In this document: positions 36,501 through 46,594 of the stretch, in pieces
How positions within the stretch are numbered: the stretch's first letter is position 1
Layout: each line of letters opens with the position of its first letter
DNA from: Craterostigma plantagineum
Taxonomy: Eukaryota > Streptophyta > Magnoliopsida > Lamiales > Linderniaceae
Length of the DNA stretch: 64,000 nucleotides
Assembly (NCBI GenBank): GCA_027422505.1
Contig: JAPQWV010000497.1
Span: forward strand, 310,001-374,000
Direction of reading: 5' to 3'
Notes under the pieces: model-generated
Told to the model about the DNA's origin: nothing
Seen by the model: the letters and a program-made list of their open reading frames with translations, nothing else
Database searches by the model: none
Made by a program: the position numbers and the translations under genes

Positions 36501-36907
36501 CTGCACACTTCTTGGGCGGTAAACTCGTAAGTTGGTCGTCTCGAAAACAAAACTGTGTCTCAACTTCGTCGACGGAGGCAGAATATGTCGCCGCCGCTAG
36601 TTGCTGTTCACAGCTTTTGTGGATGAGAACCCAACTACGAGATTTTAATATTCATATTGATAAAATTCCCATTTATTGTGACTCAAAAAGTGCTATTGCG
36701 ATGACGAGTAATCCGGTACATCACTCTAGAACAAAACACATAGATATTCGTCACCACTTCATCAAAGAACATGTAGAACAAGGGACAATTGAATTGCACT
36801 ACGTCACAACCGAAGACCAACTGGCCGACATTTTCACAAAACCGTTGGATATCAAACGATTCCAACACCTAGTGACTATGTTGGGCATGTTGAATATTCA
36901 GTTGTGA
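33572..36907 (+). CDS. Element A pol: protease, integrase, reverse transcriptase, RNase H
   Basis: One open frame of 1111 codons encodes the enzymes that mature, copy and insert the element. Residues 5-19 have the protease site [13 protein letters not shown] (Asp10). The HHCC integrase zinc finger spans 136-173 (H136, H141, C170, C173). The integrase catalytic triad is D201, D264 and E300, with 35 residues between the last two. After a Pro/Ser/Thr-rich linker (440-590) comes RT with [19 protein letters not shown] and the box YVDDIIFGS (797 onward). RNase H has [16 protein letters not shown] and ends [16 protein letters not shown]. The domain order PR-IN-RT-RH defines Copia. Pol is in a different frame from gag. 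TTTGCAG at 33571-33577, just before the protease, resembles a splice acceptor. No disabling change is seen. Confidence 0.97.
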   Translation: MQVCHVWYLDSGCSTHMTGNEELLSNFSERYLGRISFGNGQMAPILGTGDLVHDKLTIKGISYVEGLSYNLFSIGRFCDKGYKVLFESDICSIIDASGQSLLSGTRTSHLYVLNLTTSRPVCLLSRAAPKLNDLWHRRLSHLNFKTINKLRQNKLVNGLPQLTYHKEHLCSACELGKMKRSSHVSKETPSSKLVLELLHMDLCGPMPTATLGGRRYILVIVDDFSRYTWTKLIRTKDEVPDIIIEFVVTSQTLHQQKVRIIRTDNGTEFKNKKLSDFYATQGITQQFSAVKTPEQNGVVERKNRTLVEAARTLLIQSGLPHSLWGEAIQTACYTQNRASIHKRFNRTPYEMLNNRRIPDISYLRVFGCRCFVANDRQHLGKLDPKALEGIFVGYSLNSKAYRVYLKEKRSVIESTNVSFDESEGDLIASGHISPEPGLLQSLTKGQPSTAGTSSSEGSCGELDLDLLFEYFYPVPKTPVATTQPTAAPTPPTPPATGNNVVPPNMDALNLNEDDILPNPGNIADPDAEPSQLNTIEISSSDTGPQSNEVQIDTNATSSSQSNVPLWARSHPTNQIIGDPTSGVSTRSATMNESLFACYLSQVEPSRVAEALNDPDWLIAMQEEINQFERLQVWELVPRPHNRSIIGTKWIFKNKKDEDGVVIRNKARLVAKGYNQQEGIDYDETFAPVARIEAIRMFLAFAAHKNFKVYQMDVKTAFLYGFLKEEVYVDQPEGFLSEEFPHHVYRLYKALYGLKQAPRAWYDVLSDFLVQSGFKKGSLDTTLFTKRSGPNIMIVQIYVDDIIFGSTEPQLCEEFAELMKEKFEMSMMGELNFFLGLQVKQLPDGIFINQSKYIHDILEKYGMKDAKTAATPMSPSGRPDADPSGAPVDQTIYRGIIGSLLYLTASRPDIVLSTGICASFQATPKESHLTAVKRILRYLKGTPNLGLWYPTQSDFKLVGFSDSDYAGCKMDRKSTSGAAHFLGGKLVSWSSRKQNCVSTSSTEAEYVAAASCCSQLLWMRTQLRDFNIHIDKIPIYCDSKSAIAMTSNPVHHSRTKHIDIRHHFIKEHVEQGTIELHYVTTEDQLADIFTKPLDIKRFQHLVTMLGMLNIQL

Positions 36908-38798
36908 TCAATCGTCTCTACATGAACCTTGATTAAGTATACATATTTCCTTTCCACTTCACTCTATTATCTATGTGTCTTCTGAATTTTTATGTGTCTT
37001 CTGGATTATGTCGGTTGAGGGGAGTTTTTAGATTAAGGGGGAGCGTCTGATATTTCATTATTTAAAACGGGAAGTTTTACGATTAAGGGGGAGCTTGTCT
37101 TATTTTTCATTATTAAAAAAAAAAAAATTGGGTTGAAATTTTAAAGTCTGGTCAAACTGAGTCAAAATCGGACCGATCAAAACATTTTTGGGCTGAATTT
37201 AAAATTTTCAAGTCAAAAGGGGTCAAAATTGGGACCAAGTCCGCGAAATTCAGCTAAGCTGAATTTTTGACCAAGCCCGCGAAATTTCGGCCCATTTACT
37301 CAAAAATTTCGCATGCACAGTATACAATCGTAAAACCCCAAAACCCTTCACATTTTTCACTATCCTAAAAAACCCGAGAAAAATTCAAAAATTTCGCAAT
37401 CCCTATTTCAAACTTTCGCATCTCTCCGCATCGTCGTCATCATCAAAATCTGCATTCAAACTTCGTTTCCTGCTAAATCCATCATCGCAAATCAGCTTTT
37501 CGGTATGAATACATCTTAAATAGCCCAATTTATGTTCGATTTTACCCTGTTTTGCCCGTTTTAATTAAATTTGCTTGGTTAGGGTTAAAACTTTCTCGGC
37601 TCTGAATCGAACGCATGTTAGATTTTTGATGTTTAATAATCCCAAATATGCTTTGCCCATCTGATTTCGAGTCGATTAAGTCCAGATTATCGTATTTTGG
37701 TTAAGATTTGCGTGGGTCTAAGGCAAAAATTCATCGCGTCATTTCGAACGTTTAAACACCATGTTCTTCACTGCGAAAATTTTCTGAGAAATTGCTTTAA
37801 ATGTTAAATTCCGCGAAAGTTTTTCAGAAAAATGATAGAATTTTCGCAGCTACAGTGAGATACATACCGCGAAAGTTTTCAATCCGAAATTTCTCATGTT
37901 CAAATTTCCGTGCTACAGTATGCATAATCCTGCGAAAATTGTATCCGAGAAAATTTTCTGAAAATTACCTTAACATTGATTTTTTCGCGGCTACAGTGAG
38001 TAAAATCCCGCGAAGTTTTTGTGCGAGAAAACTTTTTCCATATGTCATAATTTTCGCTGCTACAGTAAGCCATACCACGCGAAATTTTCGCACCCTTCAC
38101 TCCATATCACATCTTTTCGCATACGAAACTTTTCTCAATGCGTAATTTCCATAATATGCGAAAATCCTCATTACATGCGAAAAAAAAAAAATTTGGACAA
38201 ACTGGAAATTTTCTCAACTTGCGAAATTCTTATATTTGCACACTCAATCTGCGAAATTTCTCACGTCATGACTCTTTCATATAACTTGCGAAAACTTTCC
38301 GTTCTTGCGAAAATTTCTATGAACTGACACTTGCGAAAATTCCTCATGACTTGTCTATGTGCTCATACTTGCGAAATTTCATTCAATCTGCGAAAATTTA
38401 CCCTCAATACGTGATTTACAAGACTTGCGAAAATTCACATTATATGCAAAAATTTGCACAACTTGCGAGATTCCACCACTTGCGAAAATCTTTCCATACT
38501 TGCGAAAAAATCTCATTAAATGCGAAAATTCCACTCTACATGCGAAAATTGTCTTCGATTCAAAATTTCTAAGTGCTAAATTTTCTTTATGCGAAAATTT
38601 TGGATAATGTGCGTGACTTCCTAACTTGCGAAAATTTTCCATGCATATGAAATTTTACAACGAAATGCGAATTTTTTCTCAATATGACCATGTGTTATAC
38701 TTAGCAAATTTTTCCATGTCCCATGCACATCTTCATAATGCATCATTTTCGCGAATTAACCGGTACTAACCGTGCTCCAATTTCTGTTAAGCACAGAC
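36908..38798 (+). other. Pol-to-third-ORF spacer of element A
   Basis: 1.9 kb non-coding. Two extra polypurine tracts AAGGGGGAGC lie at 37035-37044 and 37085-37094. From 37740 to about 38700 GCGAAA(A)TTT recurs every 15-40 bases. GCTACAGT occurs four times at 37849, 37912, 37990 and 38059. The segment ends TTTCTGTTAAGCACAG just before the third ORF start, which could be a splice acceptor. Confidence 0.8.
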
Positions 38799-39941
38799 AT
38801 GACGGATAAAGACCAAAGTACACTTGAAGCACTTGAGGCGGCTGCAATCCAAAGGGAGGTCACTCGCATAGAACTTCACACGCGTACCTATGTCCCACCA
38901 GCCGAGGAGATCTTCCCACTAAGTCAATGGGCAGCCCTAATTCCCAACAACTACATGGTGGACCTGGATAGCTTTCGGTGCGATGCCCCCGTCATCATAG
39001 AAATACTCAAAGGACACCCACTTCGCCACGCCCTAACTCATGGCGAACCAGAAGCACAGGTGTACCTCCAACAATTCTGGCATACGCTTCAGATAGCTGG
39101 ACCAATACCCCTTGCCAAAACCTTATCCGCCCAAATCGACCAAGAAACGGTGATCCTCAATCGCAAAATACTCCAAGAAGTCCTTCAACTCCCCGTTTAC
39201 TCACCCTATGATCCACTACCAACACATGAACAACTCATTGAAGACATCGACAGACTGGGCTATCAACCAGATACCAAGAAGAAGAAAGGCCCACTTGCCC
39301 TCAGTGAAGTCACCACCCGCAACCTACCACAACCCTGGCGGACACTGTACCTGCTAGTGAACAAGTGCATGTCAGGAAAGCATGCTGGTCAGGATCGTGG
39401 AAACATTCAAATCCTCACCATCCTGACCGGCATCGCTCACAACCGCAAGTACAACTACGCCGACATCATCTGGATGGACCTAATCTCCATGATCCAGCGC
39501 CGCGACCGGGAAGTAGCCAAGGGAGTCCCGAACCGCTTCGTCCCATACATGCGATGGCTCCCAGCTCTAATCAAGCACTTCCGCCTGCACTCAACCAACA
39601 TCCGCATCCGTCCGGCAGCAGAGCACTTCCAAATCCCAACTGTCGAGAAGTTCGCCAAGAAGAACACACCGGCGAAGGATCGACACGCAATGGTGATTCC
39701 GGACGACGTGCTCGCCTACGCCGACCAGACCAACCCGCACGTCCAAGAATACCGTGCCTCAACCGCATCCTTCCGTGAAACCCCGCACCCTCTATCCACT
39801 GTCCCTACGGAGCAGATCAACCCCCTGCTCCTAACCTCGGGACTAGCCAAACCCCCACCACCACCTCCAAAAAGTCATCGAGTCACGCCGCATCCTCTTC
39901 CACCCGCGTTCCGAAAAAACGGGCGCGTAAGGATGACGTAA
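38799..39941 (+). CDS. Element A third ORF, N-terminal part (unknown function, envelope position)
   Basis: The start is the ATG at 38799 (MTDKDQSTLEALEAA), 11 bases after an apparent splice acceptor; the frame is open slightly further up. The first 290 residues look like a folded domain: LDSFRCDAPVIIEILKGHP, YLQQFWHTLQ, YDPLPTHEQL, KCMSGKHAGQDRGN and RKYNYADIIWMDLI. The same motifs occur in B (22690-21777), so the domain is conserved between the two families. A Pro-rich run follows (39845-39870), after which the reading frame is lost and ends at 39941. No signal peptide or obvious membrane span is seen. I cannot assign a function. Confidence 0.75.
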   Translation: MTDKDQSTLEALEAAAIQREVTRIELHTRTYVPPAEEIFPLSQWAALIPNNYMVDLDSFRCDAPVIIEILKGHPLRHALTHGEPEAQVYLQQFWHTLQIAGPIPLAKTLSAQIDQETVILNRKILQEVLQLPVYSPYDPLPTHEQLIEDIDRLGYQPDTKKKKGPLALSEVTTRNLPQPWRTLYLLVNKCMSGKHAGQDRGNIQILTILTGIAHNRKYNYADIIWMDLISMIQRRDREVAKGVPNRFVPYMRWLPALIKHFRLHSTNIRIRPAAEHFQIPTVEKFAKKNTPAKDRHAMVIPDDVLAYADQTNPHVQEYRASTASFRETPHPLSTVPTEQINPLLLTSGLAKPPPPPPKSHRVTPHPLPPAFRKNGRVRMT

Positions 39942-42520
39942 GCCGTCCCACGGAGCGTCGATCGAAACAAAAACACGATCGACCTCCTCAGCCACAAATA
40001 AGCCGAGCCGAACCAATAGGTACAGGAGGTGATGTGTTCACCTCCCGAGTAGAAGACGTGGCATCTGGCTCAACCACGCAAACAACCCCACCAACCCACT
40101 TATCTTCCTCTCTACGGGAAGGTATTTCATTGCACGAGGAGCCACGTATACCATCGACATCCCACTTGGAGATGATCGATGTTGAAACAAGCAGTCCCTC
40201 GCCTCAGACTGCATCCTCTTCATGCACATCGAGTCTAGTGCCCTCACTTCCCATAATTTCTTGCGTTTCTAGGCCACATACACCTCTTACCGCACCACAG
40301 AGTCTTCGTGACCCTGTCAGAACGCTCGCTGATGTCTCTGTGACTGAGAGCGGAAGACCTAGCACGGCCAACATCACAACAACCGTGAGCCTAGGCCATC
40401 ATTCGACTGAGTCTGTCTCATCGATGATGCCAACGGGAAGTCTGAGTGACCCCGTCTTTTCCAGTCCTGTGCAAACGGGCGGCCGATCGGCTATATTCAC
40501 CGAGTCGGTGTCAGTTGGAGTTCTTCGTGATTCCAACTTGTTAGATTTACCCCACTTCGTCACCGAGGCCGCGCTAGAGACACGTCTTCAAGAGTTTGCA
40601 AAGACTCTTGAGGCGTCGATTTTAGACAAAGTCTACGCGCGTCTCGAAGCGTCCACGATCGACAAAGGCAAAGGTGTGGCCCCGGAGACGCCACCACCGA
40701 AGCAAAATGAGGACGCGGACGCTGTTCTCTCCTCCATTTCCGCCAAGGAGCTCTTCTACATCCTCAGAGCTAGATTTGAGTCAATGACGGAACTCGACGA
40801 GGAGGAACAGCAGATGAAGAAGATAATGTTGCAACCAATGTCTTGCCGCACTCTAGGCGAGACGAGCAGGATCAGGCGCGACGATCAAGACGATGATCAA
40901 GATCGCCGCGAGGGGGAGATGAATAGGTAGCTTGGCGCACAACCTCAAGGACTCGTACAATCGACGCCGCCCTCCTCCTCTAGACCTGAAACGGCACCCG
41001 CAACAGAAACCTCACACCCCACTAGCCAAAAATCCCATCCCATCAACCCCGAGTCATTAACCAAATCACCCTCACCACTACCCATCACCGTCTCAGAAAC
41101 TCTAATCGTCACATCGACATTAGAGACCACCTCCACACCGTCTCCACCCACCAACACAGAACCTCTAACTGTCACATCGACGTTAGAGGCCACCACCACA
41201 TCTACGCCACCAATTACCCAAATCATCCTTGCCAAAACCATCACCTCAACCGAACCACCTGAATCTCCACCACAACCTTCCCCACAATCCACAAACTCCT
41301 CCGAAGCAACAATCTCGCCATCACATAGCCATACCCCTCTCGACATCGATTCCAACCTGGCTTCCGAGGATGTCTACTGCGCACAAAACGAGATCGAGGC
41401 CTACATCTTCAACGATGAATGGCTGTACACACCCGCCGATGCAGTAGCAGCCAGAAAGCTGGTGGAAAACGCTCGACGTCTGCTAATGGAAGCCTCGCTC
41501 ACGCTGATCAACACCGCAGACGACGAGAACGGAGAGGAGTACGACGCTGAACCGGCCGAGCTCGAGAACATCCTTCAATTCCAAGCGCAGCAAACTGAGG
41601 CCCCTGCTGCTCAAACGGATGTGCCCACGGTGGATATACCGGAAGCACCGTGGGAAAACAAAAAGATCACCGCGCCATTTCAGGAAGAAATCAGGAAGAG
41701 GATCTGGCGGCGCAAGGAGAAGATCGTCACCACCTTCGATGAGTATGAGCTGATGAACATCCAAGGTTGGAGCGAGAGAAAGAAGCAACTCTATCGATGG
41801 AGCCTTCTGTGCCACAAATGCACGGATAGGACGCTGTCCGATGAGGAAAACATCGCTCAGGAAATGAGTCGAGCCCCCATCTGCAAAGTCACTGACCTCC
41901 GCCAAGAGTCCAAAGGACCTGTCCATTACCCGGTATTCACGGTAATGAGGCAGGATGAGAGCTACTGTGAAGTCAGTGAGGCGGACTTCAAGTTTCTGCG
42001 CCTGAGCGACCTATACAGCATGCTGGAATCCCTGAAACAGTTCAGACTCGTCCTCAGAAGCTCTGGACATCTCGTACGTGCTGAACCGGTCACCATGGGA
42101 TATGTGGCTATCAAGCGCCACATGCTCCGACAGGTCAGATTCTACGCCACCCACGATCTGCAGATGGCGGTGGAACATAATCTGAAGAAGGTGAACCTGA
42201 CTCGACCATCTTTCAAGAACGCAGACGACTATCGAGAGGACGATGTGATCGACGGAGATGATCCGGCAGTCGCCTACTCGAACTACAAGGGAAAGATGAG
42301 GCTCCTGCGCTGCTCCGAAGTGGCAAAATTCTCAGATGGAACGCTCACCATCATTCAAGACAAACTCATGAGAATTTGCCATATCCTTTCGGAAGAAGAT
42401 CCCCTCTGCCGATCCAAGTTCGCGAAGCTCATTGACGCTATAGCCGATAGAATGGTTCTTCGAAGGAATCTCCGCGCCTTCGAATTCAAACTAGGGCTTC
42501 GCGAAACACTCACACGTTAA
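39870..42520 (+). CDS. Element A third ORF, middle and C-terminal parts, with one in-frame TAG
   Basis: After the frameshift near 39850-39870, a second frame runs to 42520, interrupted by a single TAG at 40928-40930. Before the TAG it is Ser/Thr/Pro-rich, then helical and charged (LETRLQEFAKTLEASILDK, AKELFYILRARF), matching B at 21195-20518. After the TAG comes a Thr/Pro/Ser-rich stretch containing an internal repeat (VTSTLE twice, 41099-41190). It is followed by a C-terminal domain of about 350 residues with PWENKKITAPFQEE, RKKQLYRWSLLCHKC and YATHDLQMAVEHNLKK, matching B at 20107-19185. The stop is at 42518-42520, 46 bases before the PPT. Function unknown. Confidence 0.72.
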
Positions 42521-42565
42521 TCCACCATCCCAACGCCCAAGATCAAGACTTCCAACAATTGACAC

Positions 42566-42577
42566 AAAGGGGGAGAT
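42566..42577 (+). other. Polypurine tract of element A
   Basis: AAAGGGGGAGAT directly precedes the 3' LTR. Confidence 0.95.
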
Positions 42578-42875
42578 TGTTAGGATACTTAATTGGTTGT
42601 GTCAATAGTTTAAGTCTTGGGATTAATTATGTAATTATCTTTAGCTTGGACTTTGGACCAGATTGTAATTATTTTATGTTTTAGTGATTGGGCCTTAATA
42701 TACCTAGGGTTAATGTGGTATATAAGGTTTTACCAACTCACTTTGAAAGGTAATCAAAGATTAAAAAGCTAAATCTCGTTTTCACACACTACACACACTT
42801 GTAGGTGAGAAACTCTCCCTTTTACATTCCATCTAGCTTCTTTGATTCCTTGTTTGGTGCATTTCGGGACCAACA
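42578..42875 (+). repeat. 3' LTR of element A
   Basis: 298 bp, identical by reading to 28781-29078, followed by the GTTGC target duplication. Confidence 0.95.
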
Positions 42876-43640
42876 GTTGCTTTGAATGCTTTAGGGTCGA
42901 ACTTTGCACGTTGCTCTCTGTCGTTCGCTACAAAGCACTTGCACCCGAAGACTTTAAGGAATGAGATGTTGGGCACTCTATTATTCATAATCGCGTACGG
43001 AGTCTTGTTGAACCGGTTGTGAACCACCGTCTTGTTTTGGGTAAAACAAGCGCTGTTGACTGCTTCAGCCCATAGAAAGTGTGGAAGTCCTGAATGGATC
43101 AGCATTGTATGAGCTGCTTCCACTAGGATTCGGTTTTTCCTTTCAACGACCCCATTTTGTTGAGGTGTTTTTGCGGCTGAGAATTGTTGACTTATTCCAA
43201 GTTTCTGATAAAACTCACTGAGATGATTGTTCTTGAACTCAGTGCCGTTGTCTGTTCGAATAACTTGAATAGTCTGTTGCATCAGATTTTGAGTAGTGTT
43301 CACAAAGTTGATAATCAAGTCACCAGTCTCATCTTTTGTTTGGAGGAACTTTGTCCACGTGTAGCGAGAGTAGTCATCGACGATCACTAGCACGTACTTT
43401 CTTTCATCGATACTCTGAGTCTGCATCGGCCCACAGAGATCCATGTGTATTAGTTCCAATGGTCGAGAAGTAGACGCAATTTGCTTGACGTGATGAGATG
43501 CTCGCTTCATTTTTCCTAATTGACATGCCGAACACTGATGCTCCCTTTGTAGTAGTATAGTTGGAAGATCGTGAACCAACTTTTTCGTAGAAAGACGTTG
43601 GAAAGCTTTGATATTCAGATGAGACAGTCGTTGATGCCAT
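42876..43640 (-). pseudogene. Element B integrase region, split by element A
   Basis: The minus strand encodes CSACQLGKMKRASH (end of the zinc finger), [15 protein letters not shown] with the first catalytic Asp, [19 protein letters not shown] with the second, and [16 protein letters not shown] with the Glu. It continues to KVFGCKCFVANDREQ and stops at the A insertion at 42880. The rest of the gene resumes at 28780. The N-terminal zinc-finger part at 43640-43579 is in another frame. Confidence 0.92.
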
Positions 43641-44010
43641 AGGCTGTTCCTCTACAAATCAATCTGAGAGATGAGGCATACAGCTATCGAGGGCCGCACG
43701 GACGTCAGGTTGATCGTGTAAAGATTGGATTTCCGAAGTCCTTGAAGGAGTTCTGTGTCCTGACTATCCAAAATTCTGCACCGGTCAGCATGAAAGACCA
43801 ACTGGAACCCTTTGTCACAGAACTGGCCTATGCTGAACAAGTTATGGCGGAGCCATTCGACATACGAGACATCCTTTATTGTCAGATTCTCATGAATGAT
43901 ATCTCCGAATCTGACTTTGTCGTTTGCTCGGTCTTTGTAGTTGCTCAGCAGCTCTTGATTACCAGTCATGTGTGTGGGCAACCAGAGTCGAGGTACCACA
44001 CATGATGGAT
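43641..44010 (-). pseudogene. Element B protease and pre-integrase region, degenerate
   Basis: THMTGNQELLSNY follows the place where the protease Asp-Ser-Gly should be, but the fragment reads RLWLPTHMTG, so the active-site frame is damaged. Downstream it has LTIKDVSYVEWLRHNLFSIG, matching A at residues 56-75. Confidence 0.8.
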
Positions 44011-44449
44011 CTGCAAAAACAATTTAGAGAGCTTTAGGTACCCACTTAAGCATGAGTCCTCTCAGATTAGCAGATTTAGTTTTGGGTTCAGATATGATTC
44101 CTAAATTTTTATTTGGAGGAGTTTTAATAGCCCATTCCAATTTCGAAGAAGTGGGTTTGGGTTTTGCCTCTATAGGAGACTTGGCCTTTTCTGCTTTTGT
44201 CGTCCTAGGCGGAGATTTAGGAACCCATTTGGGTTGAACCTTGCAGAGAAGGTTAATTTCAGCACATATAAATGCTTTGGAAGGTTTGACCGAGGAAAAG
44301 ATCTTTTCTTGTGATAATCTCCTAAGGTGCTTGGGGGATTTAATCTTTACGGGATACCTTAGGTGAGTACAGGCATGTATAGCTCCATAGCTTTCTTTAT
44401 GGCTTGATCTTGTTTCCTACGGGTCTTCCTTGTGGCATTTGTTTCAGAA
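44011..44449 (-). pseudogene. Element B region between gag and protease, degenerate
   Basis: A PKWVPKSPPR-like stretch (minus strand, about 44210-44240) and similar Lys/Pro-rich pieces are broken by stops. Position between gag and protease suggests the variable gag tail, but similarity to A is too weak to align. Confidence 0.4.
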
Positions 44450-44929
44450 TGATTTGTAGCGACCCTAGCCATCGCTACCATTTCTAGCCTTGTCTTACGT
44501 GTCTAACTACGTATTTAGTTAGATGAACTACGAAAATGCGGAATAAATTTTTCCTTTTTCATAAAGTAAGTCGTTTCCTGTACACGTCAAAAGAATACAT
44601 CTATGACAAAAGGATGCTTCCAAACTTTCTAATTACATTTGAGTTCTATCTACATGTGTCGTGTCTATATTCGCAACAAAAGTAACCTATGCGTCCGGCC
44701 TCACAGGTCGTCAACCACGTACACACCACCCCCAAAAGTCGCTCGGAAGCTTCAAAGAAAGCCTTGCTGGCTAGGCGATCACGTACCGTGTTCGCTGGGA
44801 CCTACAACACATAAGACATGGGATGAACTTATATAGCCCAGTAAGTGATACGTATGCATGCAGTGCCCGTGTCATGACTCGCATAGGCATATGCGCCAAT
44901 GCTCACTAATCCCTCACAAAATCATGTCA

Positions 44930-45180
44930 TGTCATGTCTTGTCTTGTAGGGTCCCTAATACACGTCTTGTCTTGCACGTGTCTTGTCTTGTAGGGCCCTC
45001 GGCTAATCCTTACTACGAGGGCATTCGCCCGATTTACACGTCTTGCCTTGCACGTGTCTTGTCTTGACATCGGTGACATAGAAGTCACCTCGTAGCATTA
45101 GAAAAGCCGTATCACACGTCTTGTCTTGCACGTGTCTTGACATATCACACGTCTTGTCTTGCACGTGTGTTGTTTAGTAA
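44930..45180 (+). repeat. Short tandem repeats of CACGTCTTGTCTTG in the solo LTR
   Basis: The units CGTCTTG(T/C)CTTGCACGTGT recur about five times with variable gaps, alongside TCATG/TCTTG microrepeats. Confidence 0.8.
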
Positions 45181-46456
45181 ATAAATTTATGTTAGTAACT
45201 ATTTGTCGCGCCCCGGCGATCATGCATACCTCACGTCATGTCATGTCATTAAAACTCTCGTGAAACTCGTGTATGCCGTGAAATGCATGTATGAAATGCG
45301 AAATGACTTGTCGTGCCATGTCTTGTAAGGGATGCCATGTCCTGAAATGGGTAATTCATGTCATGTAATAAATCACATAGTCACATAGAAGCATGTAATC
45401 ACATAAATAATGCGCACATAAGTTTTATGTGTTGTAGTTGAAGAGTCCCACTTACTGGCGTCCGAAGATTACTGGCTACTGTTCCGGTGAAGTTACTAGT
45501 CCCTTTTCCCAAGCATAAAATTATATCGTCAGTGTACTATCTAATTTCCTGAATTTCCTAAGTATTAAAACACTTAGCTATAGGATAAATGGATATTAAG
45601 ATTTGCTAAGTCAAGTCAACTCGTGAAAGTTTTAGTTCATGAAATTCATGGCATGGCTCATAATTCGTGACTTGCTCAATTCATGAAACAGAATTCGTGA
45701 TTCTTCTTGAACTCGTGAAGCTAAATACCTGGTTTCTAATTCACGACTTATTAAATTCGTGACCTCATCTAATACGCGAAGTTTGTGAAACTAATGAAGC
45801 CTTGATTCGTGACTTGCTTGTGGTTCCAATTCGTGAAGTTTCCATAGCCCTAATAATTCGTGAAGTCCTTGAGTTCGTCAACTAGCTCGATTCGCGAATC
45901 CTACTTGATTCGCGAAGTCACCTACTCTCACACTCGGTTCGTGAATTGTTCGTTTAAGTTCGCGAACTAACTTGTTTCGCGGATCACTTCATCAATTCAA
46001 CGAGCTTGTCTAGTTTGCGAAGTGTTTCATGGGTTCGCCAACTTATCTAATTCGCGAAGTCAAATTCTTTCTAATTCGCGAAGTACAAAATCCTAGTTCG
46101 TGAAGTCACTCAGCCTACGATTCTCGAAGTGTTAAGTCACACACTCACTTAGCCACTTGGTGTTATTCTCAAAGCAGTTCGTGAAGCACATAAGGCATGA
46201 TATATTATTATTCTATTCCTTTAGTGAACCTCTCATGCAACTTATGATATTATTTTTATTGTTTTTGGTTTCGTGGGCTTCCCATATGCACATACAATTT
46301 GCCAAGTTTTCATGATTCATAGTACTATTATTTTATTCCCACTTGCATGGTATAATTATTTTATTCCCACACCTAGCTAAGTCTATCCACCAAGTTCATG
46401 CCCTATGTACCTTATAAAGTTATTTTATTCCTTAAGTTCCGTGACATTCCAGCACG

Positions 46457-46594
46457 CACAATTCCCAATTCCCTTATTTCATGAAATTCGTTGACTAGTC
46501 TACACTTTGCCAAGTTAGTTTGCCACACAATTCCCAATTCCCTTATTTCATGAAATTCGTTGACTAGTCTACACTTTGCCAAGTTAGTTTGCCA
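46457..46594 (+). repeat. Exact 69-bp tandem duplication in the solo LTR
   Basis: Positions 46457-46525 and 46526-46594 read the same, each starting CACAATTCCCAATTCCC and ending TTAGTTTGCCA. No differences were seen, so the duplication is recent. Confidence 0.92.

Larger units (their letters stand above)
28781..42875 (+). mobile_element. Element A: complete young Copia (Sirevirus-like) retrotransposon, 14,095 bp, TSD GTTGC
   Basis: The two 298-bp LTRs (28781-29078, 42578-42875) look identical base for base. The 5-bp duplication GTTGC flanks them (28776-28780, 42876-42880). The PBS matches initiator tRNA-Met, and a PPT abuts the 3' LTR. Order: leader with GCGAAA motif array, gag, protease, integrase, RT, RNase H, spacer with a second motif array, third ORF region. 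It inserted in antisense orientation into the integrase end of element B. Pol is uninterrupted over 1111 codons, while gag and the third ORF each carry breaks. Identical LTRs indicate recent insertion. Confidence 0.96.

Noticed and set aside
38799..42520. A viral envelope glycoprotein
   Set aside because: Position fits the so-called envelope-like ORF, but no signal peptide, fusion peptide or transmembrane segment is visible; function left open.
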